From NCBI GenBank assembly GCA_023262335.1, contig JALRBE010000016.1, forward strand, positions 13,593 through 24,948: DNA of 11,356 bases, written 5' to 3'. A program made the position numbers and the translations under genes. Below the pieces are notes generated by a model. The model searched no databases, was not told the origin of the DNA, and was given only the letters and a program-made list of their open reading frames with translations. The stretch is from Candidatus Saccharimonadia bacterium. GTDB taxonomy: Bacteria; Patescibacteriota; Saccharimonadia; Saccharimonadales; Saccharimonadaceae. Positions 1-6,153 of this stretch are shown piece by piece (position 1 is the stretch's first letter; the number at the start of each line of letters is the position of its first letter).

Positions 1-374
1 AATACCAGCAGCTGGGCGCGAGCCTTGGCAAGAACATTGCCAGCCAAGAGGAGCAGATCAGGATGACCTATCAGCAGGCATCGGCGCAGCTGACCGACAT
101 GCAACGGGCGCAGGACACGGCCATACAAGCGCTGGACGCCACGGCAAAGTCGCTGAGGGATCAATACGAGCAACTGAGCGTCAAGCTGGCCAAGGACGTT
201 GCCGACCAAGAGGCGATCATGATCGGCATATTCCAGCAGAACATGGCGCAAATCGTCGAGCACTACTTGCTCGAAGCGCTCGGTGACGCGTACGACATCA
301 AGGCGCAACTGCCAGCGATCATCAAGCAGATGGAAGCGAACAAGCAAGAGATGATGGATGACTTGAAACTATGA
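1..374 (+). CDS. atpF: F-type ATP synthase subunit b (peripheral stalk), 3' part only
   Basis: The reading frame is open from base 3 and ends at TGA 372-374; the start lies upstream of the window. The 123 visible residues are hydrophilic, rich in Gln, Ala, Glu and Lys, and have the heptad-like look of the coiled coil that links the membrane rotor housing to F1. There is no membrane segment in the visible part, as expected because the single helix of b is N-terminal. The end (about 50 residues, from QNMAQIVEHYLLEAL to MMDDLKL) is not like the Escherichia coli b C-terminus. The call therefore rests mainly on position immediately before delta and alpha, plus the coiled-coil composition. The stop overlaps the atpH start in an ATGA arrangement, which suggests translational coupling. 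It could in principle be another stalk protein, but b is by far the most likely. Confidence 0.75.
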   Translation, partial: YQQLGASLGKNIASQEEQIRMTYQQASAQLTDMQRAQDTAIQALDATAKSLRDQYEQLSVKLAKDVADQEAIMIGIFQQNMAQIVEHYLLEALGDAYDIKAQLPAIIKQMEANKQEMMDDLKL

Positions 375-886
375 CCGAGACCACCGAAAAGACCGCTCCG
401 CTCGCATTGCCGCCGTCGATCGTGACGCGCGTTGACGTGTCGCGGCTCGTGCGCGAAATCGAGTGGGTCGACAACGAAATCACGACTGCCATGGTTCGTG
501 CGAAGGCCGGCGTGCAGACGTCCGCGCAGCCACCGGTTTCTGACCAAGCGACGGAATTTTTGACGTTGAACAAGCTGACGCTCGCCGACGCTCATGCCCG
601 GACGCGGTTGATCGCGGAACTGAAAAAACTCAAGGACACGGTGCCGATCATTCACATGACGTTCGCCGTTCCGGCTGATCGCGAAAGTTTGCAGCAGTTG
701 GCTGCTTGGTTGCGCTCGTCGGTGCACCCGCAAGCCGTGATCGCGGTCGGACTGCAACCCGGGTTAGTCGGTGGCGTGTACGTTCGTACGCCGAACCAAA
801 TACACGACCTCAGCCTGCGCGCCAAACTGCAAGGCAGTCGCGACGTGCTGATCAAGAGCTTGGAGGCGATTCGTGGAGAAAACTAG
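371..886 (+). CDS. atpH: F-type ATP synthase subunit delta, divergent N-terminal half
   Basis: This 171-residue protein sits between b and alpha, where delta (bacterial OSCP) joins the peripheral stalk to the top of F1. The C-terminal half is recognisable: VPIIHMTFAVP (residues 91-101) matches the start of the second delta domain. The stretch GLQPGLVGGVYVRT, ending in DLSLRAKL (127-153), matches the family signature around GG.v.R...D.S...L. The N-terminal half (1-90) lacks the usual opening signature of the F1-binding helical domain (R-Y-A-x-A-L-F type) and instead reads as acidic and basic helices after a short TEK/Pro-rich lead. The start is the ATG of the ATGA overlap with atpF. No good ribosome binding site precedes it, so reinitiation from atpF is likely. 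The TAG stop lies 14 nt inside atpA. Confidence 0.85.
   Translation: MTETTEKTAPLALPPSIVTRVDVSRLVREIEWVDNEITTAMVRAKAGVQTSAQPPVSDQATEFLTLNKLTLADAHARTRLIAELKKLKDTVPIIHMTFAVPADRESLQQLAAWLRSSVHPQAVIAVGLQPGLVGGVYVRTPNQIHDLSLRAKLQGSRDVLIKSLEAIRGEN
862..866 (+). promoter_or_regulatory. Ribosome binding site for atpA (GGAGG)
   Basis: GGAGG lies inside the end of atpH, six bases before the GTG at 873. In the atpA frame there is a TGA at 849-851 and no other ATG, GTG or TTG between it and 873, so this site and the upstream stop fix the atpA start. Confidence 0.8.
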
Positions 887-2450
887 CAAGAAGTTCAACA
901 AGCTGGTCGAGAGTGGCAATCCGGTCGGCGAAATCATCGGCATCGACTCGTTCATGGTCAGTATCAAAGGCTTGCAGCCCACGAACGTGCACGCGACCGT
1001 GCGGTTCGAGGACGACACCCGTGGCTACGTGCACCAAGTACTTGAAGACCACGTGGTCGTCATGAAGCTTGATCCGTCGCCGCTGCATATCGGCATAGTC
1101 TGCGTCATCGAAGCCCGTGACATCATGATCCCGGTCGGCAAGAACTTCATCGGTCGCGTAGTGAACGTGTTCGGCGAGCCGATCGACGGCAAGGGCGAGA
1201 TCGTGGCTGACCAAGAATGGGACGTGTTCCATAACGCGCCGGCGCTGTACGAACGCGAATTGCTCGACACGCCAGTCGAAACGGGCGTAACCATTCTCGA
1301 CCTCGAATACTCATTGGCTCGCGGGCAGCGCATGGCCATGCTCGGCGACAGCAAAGTGGGCAAAACAGCGCTCGCGGCATCGGTCGCCATCAACCAAAAG
1401 AACACCGACATTACCGTCATTTACGTGTTGATTGCCAAGCGTCAGCATGACGTCGCGGAGCTCGTGAGCAACCTCGAAAAGAACGACGCGCTCAAAAAAG
1501 CCATCGTCGTCGTGTCGAACTCGTTCGAATCGCTGATTCTGACGTACCTCGCGCCGTACGTGGGCGCGGCGCATGGCGAGTATTTTTGGCACCAATGCGC
1601 CATGGACACGCTCATGATTTACGACGACCTCACGGCGCACGCGCAGGCCTACCGCGAAATCTCGCTGATCGCTGGCGTCAGCCCAGGGCGCGACTCGTAC
1701 CCCGGCGACATGTTCTACACGCACTCCAGTTTGCTCGAGCGCGGCGGCAAAACCGAATCGAACCATGCCAGCCAAACGCTGATCCCAATCGTGTACGCGC
1801 CGGGCGGCGACATTACCGCGTACCTGCCAACGAATATCATGTCCATCACCGATGGCCAATGGATTCTTGACGAAAAGATTTTCAAAGACACCATGCGTCC
1901 GGCCGTGAGCACTGCGCTGTCGGTCACCCGCGTGGGCGGCGTGGGGCAGAACAAGCGCCAAAAAGGCCTGGCCGACCAACTCAACCGCACGCTCGCCGGC
2001 TACCGCACCGCCGAAGAATACGCTCACTTTGGTACCGAACTGAGCCCGCAGGCGCAAGCCGACTACGACAAGGGCAAGGTACTGTTCAAACTCATGAACC
2101 AGGCCATCGGCGAGACATACAGTTTCGTCGAGCAGCAGTTCCTTATGAGCATCGTGCTGAACAGCGCCCCCGAAGAAATCATCAACGTGCCGCTGCTCAA
2201 AGAAAAGGTGCGCGACTACGCGCCAAAGCTGCAAGAAGACAAAGACATGCAGGGCAATTACGACGAACTCGAAGCCGCGCTCAAGGCTGAGGTCATGACG
2301 ATCGACGAGGTCAAAAAGGCTGCCATCGAAAAGGCTGCCAAGATCGAAGCTGAGAAGAAGCGCCAAGCAGAAGAAGCCGCCGCAGCAGCTGCGGGCGAAG
2401 CGGCGCCAGCGCCAGCTCCTGAAGCCGAGAAGAAAGAGGAGAAGAAATAG
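873..2450 (+). CDS. atpA: F-type ATP synthase subunit alpha with charged C-terminal tail
   Basis: This is the non-catalytic, nucleotide-binding subunit of the F1 hexamer (525 residues). Visible signatures are a beta-barrel domain (about 17-90), VNVFGEPIDGKG (97-108), the P-loop GDSKVGKT (158-165), the Walker B-like LMIYDDLT (247-254), PGRDSYPGDMFYTHSSLLER (271-290), AYLPTNIMSITDGQ (316-329) and the arginine finger region SVTRVGG with Arg353. The P-loop differs from the usual GDRQTGKT. The N-terminus is only about 17 residues before the barrel, shorter than the usual 25-30, so the helix that normally docks delta is reduced. After about residue 490 a tail rich in Ala, Glu, Lys and Pro follows, which is not part of the usual fold. 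The GTG start is fixed by a TGA just upstream and by GGAGG six bases away. The stop overlaps atpG by one base (TAGTG). Confidence 0.97.
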   Translation: MEKTSKKFNKLVESGNPVGEIIGIDSFMVSIKGLQPTNVHATVRFEDDTRGYVHQVLEDHVVVMKLDPSPLHIGIVCVIEARDIMIPVGKNFIGRVVNVFGEPIDGKGEIVADQEWDVFHNAPALYERELLDTPVETGVTILDLEYSLARGQRMAMLGDSKVGKTALAASVAINQKNTDITVIYVLIAKRQHDVAELVSNLEKNDALKKAIVVVSNSFESLILTYLAPYVGAAHGEYFWHQCAMDTLMIYDDLTAHAQAYREISLIAGVSPGRDSYPGDMFYTHSSLLERGGKTESNHASQTLIPIVYAPGGDITAYLPTNIMSITDGQWILDEKIFKDTMRPAVSTALSVTRVGGVGQNKRQKGLADQLNRTLAGYRTAEEYAHFGTELSPQAQADYDKGKVLFKLMNQAIGETYSFVEQQFLMSIVLNSAPEEIINVPLLKEKVRDYAPKLQEDKDMQGNYDELEAALKAEVMTIDEVKKAAIEKAAKIEAEKKRQAEEAAAAAAGEAAPAPAPEAEKKEEKK

Positions 2451-3316
2451 TGCGCCGTCCGCTCGAAATCAAAGCCGAAGAAGCCTCGGTCCGCTCGGTG
2501 GTCAGCCTTACCTCGGCGCTCGAAAGCCTGAGTAGCATGCAGATTGCCAAAACCAAGAACAAGGTGCTCATTAGCAATCAGTTCTTCGACGAAGTCTGGA
2601 ATATTTACAAGCAGATCCGCGTGGACGTGCTGTTCAACTTCGGCCGCAAAGTCGACGAAAAGCCGATCGACAAAGAGCTGCTGATCCTCATTACGGCCAA
2701 GGGTGGGCTGAGCGGCGACATCGACCAAAAACTTATTCGCAAAGTCATCGAACGCTATGACGAGTCGAAGAACGACGTGCTGGTCATCGGTCATCATGGG
2801 CTCATCAAACTCAAGCAGTCGCACATAGACGCCAACTATTATTTCGATTTGCCGGAGCGCGACTACATCAACGTCGACCCGCTCATGGAAATCACCCGCA
2901 AATATGCCAAAAGCCGCATTTACTACCAAGACTACATTTCGCTCAGCCAGCAAGAAATCAAGGACGTCGATTTGAGCGAGGTCGTGTCGAGCAAAGGTCG
3001 CGTGGCCGACATGGCGACCGTGGGCGACGACATGGTAACCGAAAAAACGTACATATTCGAGCCGAGCTCGTACGCGGTGGCTGCGTATCTCGAAGATTCC
3101 ATTCTGCGCCTGACTATTTCGCAGTTCATTTACGACAGCCGTTTGGCGCAGGTCGCCAGCCGCTTCAAGGCGATGTCTGCTGCTAAGGAGCGCTCCATCG
3201 ACAACGCCAGCACGCTGCATTTGGAATATAATAGGTCCAAACGTAATCAGGTAGACACCAGGCTCAAGGAATCGCTGGCAGGCCTCAAAAAGATTCGTGC
3301 GGGAGGAGGCGACTAA
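2450..3316 (+). CDS. atpG: F-type ATP synthase subunit gamma (central shaft)
   Basis: This 288-residue protein is the rotating central stalk between the alpha/beta hexamer and the membrane ring. The terminal helices that form the shaft are recognisable. The N-terminal one includes SSMQIAKTK (28-36), equivalent to the usual K-M-V-A-x-S-K. The C-terminal one includes SRFKAMSAAKERSIDNAS followed by LHLEYNRSKR (256-265), matching the family A-M-x-x-A-x-x-N-A and L-x-x-N-x-x-R-Q elements. GGLSGDID (85-92) corresponds to the R-G-L-C-G loop of the central domain. The length is normal. The start is a GTG sharing its first base with the atpA TAG stop; AGGAG at 2437-2441 lies eight bases upstream. The stop overlaps the atpD start by one base. 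Confidence 0.93.
   Translation: MRRPLEIKAEEASVRSVVSLTSALESLSSMQIAKTKNKVLISNQFFDEVWNIYKQIRVDVLFNFGRKVDEKPIDKELLILITAKGGLSGDIDQKLIRKVIERYDESKNDVLVIGHHGLIKLKQSHIDANYYFDLPERDYINVDPLMEITRKYAKSRIYYQDYISLSQQEIKDVDLSEVVSSKGRVADMATVGDDMVTEKTYIFEPSSYAVAAYLEDSILRLTISQFIYDSRLAQVASRFKAMSAAKERSIDNASTLHLEYNRSKRNQVDTRLKESLAGLKKIRAGGGD
3304..3309 (+). promoter_or_regulatory. Strong ribosome binding site for atpD (AGGAGG)
   Basis: A perfect AGGAGG lies six bases before the atpD ATG, within the Gly-Gly codons that end atpG. It is the strongest binding site in the operon, on a catalytic F1 subunit needed in three copies per complex. The TAATG junction adds coupling. Confidence 0.8.
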
Positions 3317-4887
3317 TGAGCGAAGAACAACAAGCGGCGGTCAAACCGGCAGCACCGGCACCGGCGCAATCGACGTACAAAAAAGGTATCGTCCGCACCC
3401 TCAAAGGCCTGGTCATCAAGATCCAGTTCGACGAAGACATGCCCGACCTCAACGAAATGCTCTACGTGGACAACGAAAACAAGTCGCCGCTTTTGGTGAG
3501 CGCGCTGTCGCATGGCGACATGGCGGTGTGCCTGAACATCGGTGGCGACTACAGCATTCAAAAGGGCGACAAAGTCACGCGCAGCGGCCATAGTCTCGAG
3601 ATTCCCGTAGGCGAAGAAATGATCGGCCGCGTGTGGGACGCCATGGGCCGTCCGATCGACGGCAAGCCGCAGCTCGACCAGGCTGTGCTCGACAAAATGA
3701 TCAAGCGCCCGATCTTCTCGCCGAATTTCCAAGAAACGGGTCTTACTAACCGCCCCGACGAAGTGCTCGACACGGGTCTCAAAGTCCTGGACTTCTTCAC
3801 GCCGTTCGTCAAAGGCCGCAAGATCGGCATCGTCGGTGGTGCCGGCGTGGGCAAGACCGTCCTCACCATGGAAATCATCAACAACGTCGCCGAAGGTTCG
3901 GGCGCCATCAGTATGTTCGCCGGCATTGGCGAGCGCATCCGCGAAGGCCATGAGCTCTACAAGACCTTGGGCGACAACGACTTGCTCAAGACCACAGCCA
4001 TGTTCTTTGGCCAAATGAACGAGAACCCGGTGCAACGTAGCCTTATCGGTCTGGCTGCCATCACGCTGGCCGAATATTTCCGCGACGACCTCAAAAAAGA
4101 CGTGCTACTGTTCGCCGACAACATGTACCGCTACATTCAGGCAAAAAACGAGGTCTCGACCATCGTCGACCAAACGCCAGCGGAAGGTGGCTACCAGCCA
4201 ACGGTGTTCAGCGACGTCAAAACGTTCCAAGACCGCTTGGCCACGAACGTGAACGGCTCCATCACGGCGCTGCAAACCATCTACGTTCCCGCTGACGACC
4301 TTTCGGATCCGGCCGTGCAAATGATCTCGCACGAGCTCGACAGCACCATCGTGTTGAGCCGTGCCGTGGCTGCCCAGGGCATCCGCCCGGCGGTCGATAT
4401 CCTGGCATCCAAATCGAGCCTGCTTACGCCCGAAGTCGTGGGCGAGCGGCACTACAGCCTCGCTACTCGGGCCACGGCCATCCTGCAAAAGTACGAATCG
4501 CTCAAAGGTATCATCGCCATCATCGGCGAGTCGGAACTTTCGGCCGAAGACCGTGACGATTACAACAAGGCCAAGGCGCTCATCGAATTCTTCAAGCAGC
4601 GATTCAACGTGATGGAAAAGGTGACCGGCGTACCGGGCGAACACATGACCCGCGAGCAAACGCTCGACGGCGTCGAAGAAATCATTGGCAAGGCAGACGG
4701 AAGCCCGGCCGAGCCGAAGGCCGCAGAAGGCAAACCTGCTCCAGCGGGCGAACCGGCTAAACCTGCTGCTGAGGCCGAGGCCGAACAAAAACCGGCCGAC
4801 GCGCCTGCTAGCGACAAGCCCGAAGAACCGGCAGCTAGAGCCGAGAAGACGCCCGAAAAACAGGAGCCTGCCAAGCAGGACAAATAA
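3316..4887 (+). CDS. atpD: F-type ATP synthase subunit beta (catalytic) with long charged tail
   Basis: This is the catalytic subunit of F1, 523 residues against a usual 460-480. A Pro/Ala-rich N-terminal lead (1-20) precedes the beta-barrel. Then follow the P-loop GGAGVGKT (174-181), GIGERIREG with the catalytic Glu206, the Walker B-like LLFADNMYR (264-272) and YVPADDLSDPA (323-333). ILQKYESLKGIIAIIG then leads into SELSAED (406-412), the equivalent of the DELSEED lever that pushes gamma. The fold-like part ends near residue 458. About 65 further residues are almost entirely Ala, Pro, Glu, Lys, Asp and Gly, probably disordered. All catalytic residues that can be checked are present, so the enzyme should be active. 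The ATG is preceded by AGGAGG and overlaps the atpG stop (TAATG); its own TAA overlaps the atpC ATG in the same way. Confidence 0.97.
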   Translation: MSEEQQAAVKPAAPAPAQSTYKKGIVRTLKGLVIKIQFDEDMPDLNEMLYVDNENKSPLLVSALSHGDMAVCLNIGGDYSIQKGDKVTRSGHSLEIPVGEEMIGRVWDAMGRPIDGKPQLDQAVLDKMIKRPIFSPNFQETGLTNRPDEVLDTGLKVLDFFTPFVKGRKIGIVGGAGVGKTVLTMEIINNVAEGSGAISMFAGIGERIREGHELYKTLGDNDLLKTTAMFFGQMNENPVQRSLIGLAAITLAEYFRDDLKKDVLLFADNMYRYIQAKNEVSTIVDQTPAEGGYQPTVFSDVKTFQDRLATNVNGSITALQTIYVPADDLSDPAVQMISHELDSTIVLSRAVAAQGIRPAVDILASKSSLLTPEVVGERHYSLATRATAILQKYESLKGIIAIIGESELSAEDRDDYNKAKALIEFFKQRFNVMEKVTGVPGEHMTREQTLDGVEEIIGKADGSPAEPKAAEGKPAPAGEPAKPAAEAEAEQKPADAPASDKPEEPAARAEKTPEKQEPAKQDK

Positions 4888-5210
4888 TGGCCGACGCCGA
4901 CCCGCAAGCAGAAGCACCCGAAGTGACCGACGCCGATCAGCCGGTCAAAAAGCCAGGCGGCAAGCCGACCATGGCCGTCAAAGTGTACGCGCCGTTCCAG
5001 GTGTACTTTGAAGGCGAGGCGTACAGCTTCAGCGCCATTAACGAAACCGGGCCGTTCGACATCCTGCCAAAGCACCATAACTTCCTGTGCATGCTCGTGC
5101 CCTGCGACGTCAAAATCAAGCCGGTCGAGGGCGACGAAAAAATCATCAAGATCCACCGCGCGCTCATGCACGTCAAGGCTGACCGCGTGGTCGTGTTCGT
5201 CGATGTGTAG
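4887..5210 (+). CDS. atpC: F-type ATP synthase subunit epsilon, beta-sandwich domain only
   Basis: This 107-residue protein ends the operon. Residues 30-107 match the N-terminal beta-sandwich of epsilon, which fixes the foot of gamma to the c-ring: VKVYAPFQVYFEGEAYSF (31-48), then GPFDILPKHHNFLCML (55-70), equivalent to the family G-x-f-g-I-L-p-x-H-a-p element. The protein stops right after the sandwich, so the C-terminal two-helix domain, which in many bacteria inhibits ATP hydrolysis, is absent. A 28-residue acidic/Pro-rich N-terminal extension is unusual. An internal ATG at 4971 (residue 29) would give a bare sandwich of 79 residues. The ATG at 4887 is preferred because it overlaps the atpD stop (TAATG) and has AGGA at 4877-4880. 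The identification is firm from both motif and position. Confidence 0.9.
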   Translation: MADADPQAEAPEVTDADQPVKKPGGKPTMAVKVYAPFQVYFEGEAYSFSAINETGPFDILPKHHNFLCMLVPCDVKIKPVEGDEKIIKIHRALMHVKADRVVVFVDV

Positions 5211-5212
5211 GC

Positions 5213-6064
5213 TTAGTCGCTGAGCGTCAGCACTTGCGGGTAATGGTCCGATATTCGGCCGGTCAGCGCCGTTTTGGGTACTGTTATGCCGAGCGCTCGC
5301 TCCGCCAGTTTGCGGGTGGCGAACATGTAGTCCAGCCGCAATTCGTCGGCGTGGGCTTCGTCTTTGTTGACCGGCGTCGGTACCGTGTTCGTGGGTGCGC
5401 CGAGCCGTGCCGCCAGGTCGATAAATCCGCTGTGTTCCAGCGTGTCAGTGACCTCGTAGCGGTTATGGGTGGTGCCGAATTTCTCTTTGCTGCCGCCCTT
5501 CGTCTTGGCGTGGTAGCGCCGCGCGAAGTCATCCGCGTAGTTGTCGGTTCTGCTCAGGCTGTTCAGGTCGCCGACTATCAGGGCTTGGCCGTCCATGGGT
5601 ATGCGGTGCGCCATGTATTCGGCTTCGCGTATGCGGCCGTCTTCGTTGAAGGGGTAGAGGTGCGTGTTCCATAGGTCTATGGTGCCGCCGGGCGTGTCGA
5701 TCGTGGTTTGTATGGCTCCGTGGTGGAATCCTTCTTGGTGTACCTGGGCGTTCACGAAGGGTAGCCGCGAGAGCGTGGCGATCGTGAAGCGACTGTTGCT
5801 GCCGGCCGCGGTGTGGGTGAGCCCGGTCGCTTTAGCGAAGCGGTCCAGTTGGTTGTCGGGGCCTTTGAGCCAGCCGTTGGCTTCTTGCAGGCAGAGCACG
5901 TCCGGGTCTTCTTGCCGGACGAACTCTTCAAGCTCAGGGAGCGATTCCCATGCGCCTTCGTATATGTTGTAGCTGGCTATCTTCATGCGGTTTTGTTCGG
6001 GTAAAAATAAAGACTGGTTGTCCAGTCCTCTTGCAATGTCGTTCTTTGATGGTTGTTTGTTCAC
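5213..6064 (-). CDS. Endonuclease/exonuclease/phosphatase (EEP) superfamily protein
   Basis: This 283-residue metal-dependent phosphoesterase has all the EEP signature blocks in order: KIASYNIYEG with Asn33, DVLCLQEA with Glu61, NTHLYP with His135, IVGDLNS with Asp166 and Asn168, LRLDYMFA with Asp245, and ISDHYPQV with Asp273-His274. The superfamily covers DNA repair nucleases, sphingomyelinase-like and inositol-phosphate phosphatases; the substrate cannot be told from sequence. There is no clear signal peptide, so it is likely cytoplasmic, although the first 26 residues are not part of the fold. The chosen start is a GTG at 6064 with GGGAGG four bases upstream and a strong promoter behind it. 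The alternative ATG at 5986 (residue 27, MKIASYN) begins exactly at the fold but has no ribosome binding site. The gene converges on atpC with 2 nt between stops. Confidence 0.9.
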   Translation of the reverse strand: MNKQPSKNDIARGLDNQSLFLPEQNRMKIASYNIYEGAWESLPELEEFVRQEDPDVLCLQEANGWLKGPDNQLDRFAKATGLTHTAAGSNSRFTIATLSRLPFVNAQVHQEGFHHGAIQTTIDTPGGTIDLWNTHLYPFNEDGRIREAEYMAHRIPMDGQALIVGDLNSLSRTDNYADDFARRYHAKTKGGSKEKFGTTHNRYEVTDTLEHSGFIDLAARLGAPTNTVPTPVNKDEAHADELRLDYMFATRKLAERALGITVPKTALTGRISDHYPQVLTLSD

Positions 6065-6068
6065 GAAT

Positions 6069-6104
6069 CCTCCCGTTGGTTAAGGGAGTTCCGTTTTTTG
6101 GAAC
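6069..6104 (-). promoter_or_regulatory. Leader of the EEP gene with two small hairpins, one covering the ribosome binding site
   Basis: Read on the minus strand, GTTCC (6104-6100) and GGAAC (6092-6088) can form a 5-bp stem with a 7-base A-rich loop. Directly after it, CTCCC (complement of 6088-6084) can pair with GGGAG (complement of 6074-6070) across a 9-base loop. The second stem would bury the GGGAGG ribosome binding site. The two stems compete for one base only. Both are short, so any regulatory effect is a guess. Confidence 0.4.
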
Positions 6105-6111
6105 CTTCAAC

Positions 6112-6140
6112 ATAATAACACTAAATATAAATAATGTCAA
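6112..6140 (-). promoter_or_regulatory. Sigma-70 type promoter of the EEP gene
   Basis: On the minus strand the -35 box is a perfect TTGACA (6140-6135). A 17-base AT-rich spacer follows, then the -10 box TATTAT (6117-6112). Transcription would start near 6105, giving a leader of about 40 bases before the GTG at 6064. This is the best promoter match in the window. It lies in the 89-base gap after the upstream membrane-protein gene, so the EEP gene has its own promoter and need not depend on read-through. Confidence 0.85.
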
Positions 6141-6153
6141 TAGTTAGGGGAGG

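Noticed and set aside
1311..2366. A 351-codon open frame on the minus strand opposite atpA
   Set aside because: It is a codon-structure mirror of atpA: GC-rich third positions leave the opposite frame open. Its translation is His/Val/Arg-rich with no family signature and it has no promoter or ribosome binding site.
2258..3220. A 320-codon open frame on the minus strand opposite atpG
   Set aside because: Same mirror effect. Its product reads as an unstructured His/Asp/Arg-rich sequence, while atpG on the other strand is clearly recognisable.
4971..4973. Internal ATG as the true atpC start
   Set aside because: It would remove the odd N-terminal tail and begin at the fold, but it lacks a good ribosome binding site. 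The ATG at 4887 has the TAATG coupling seen at the other operon junctions. It remains a possible second start.
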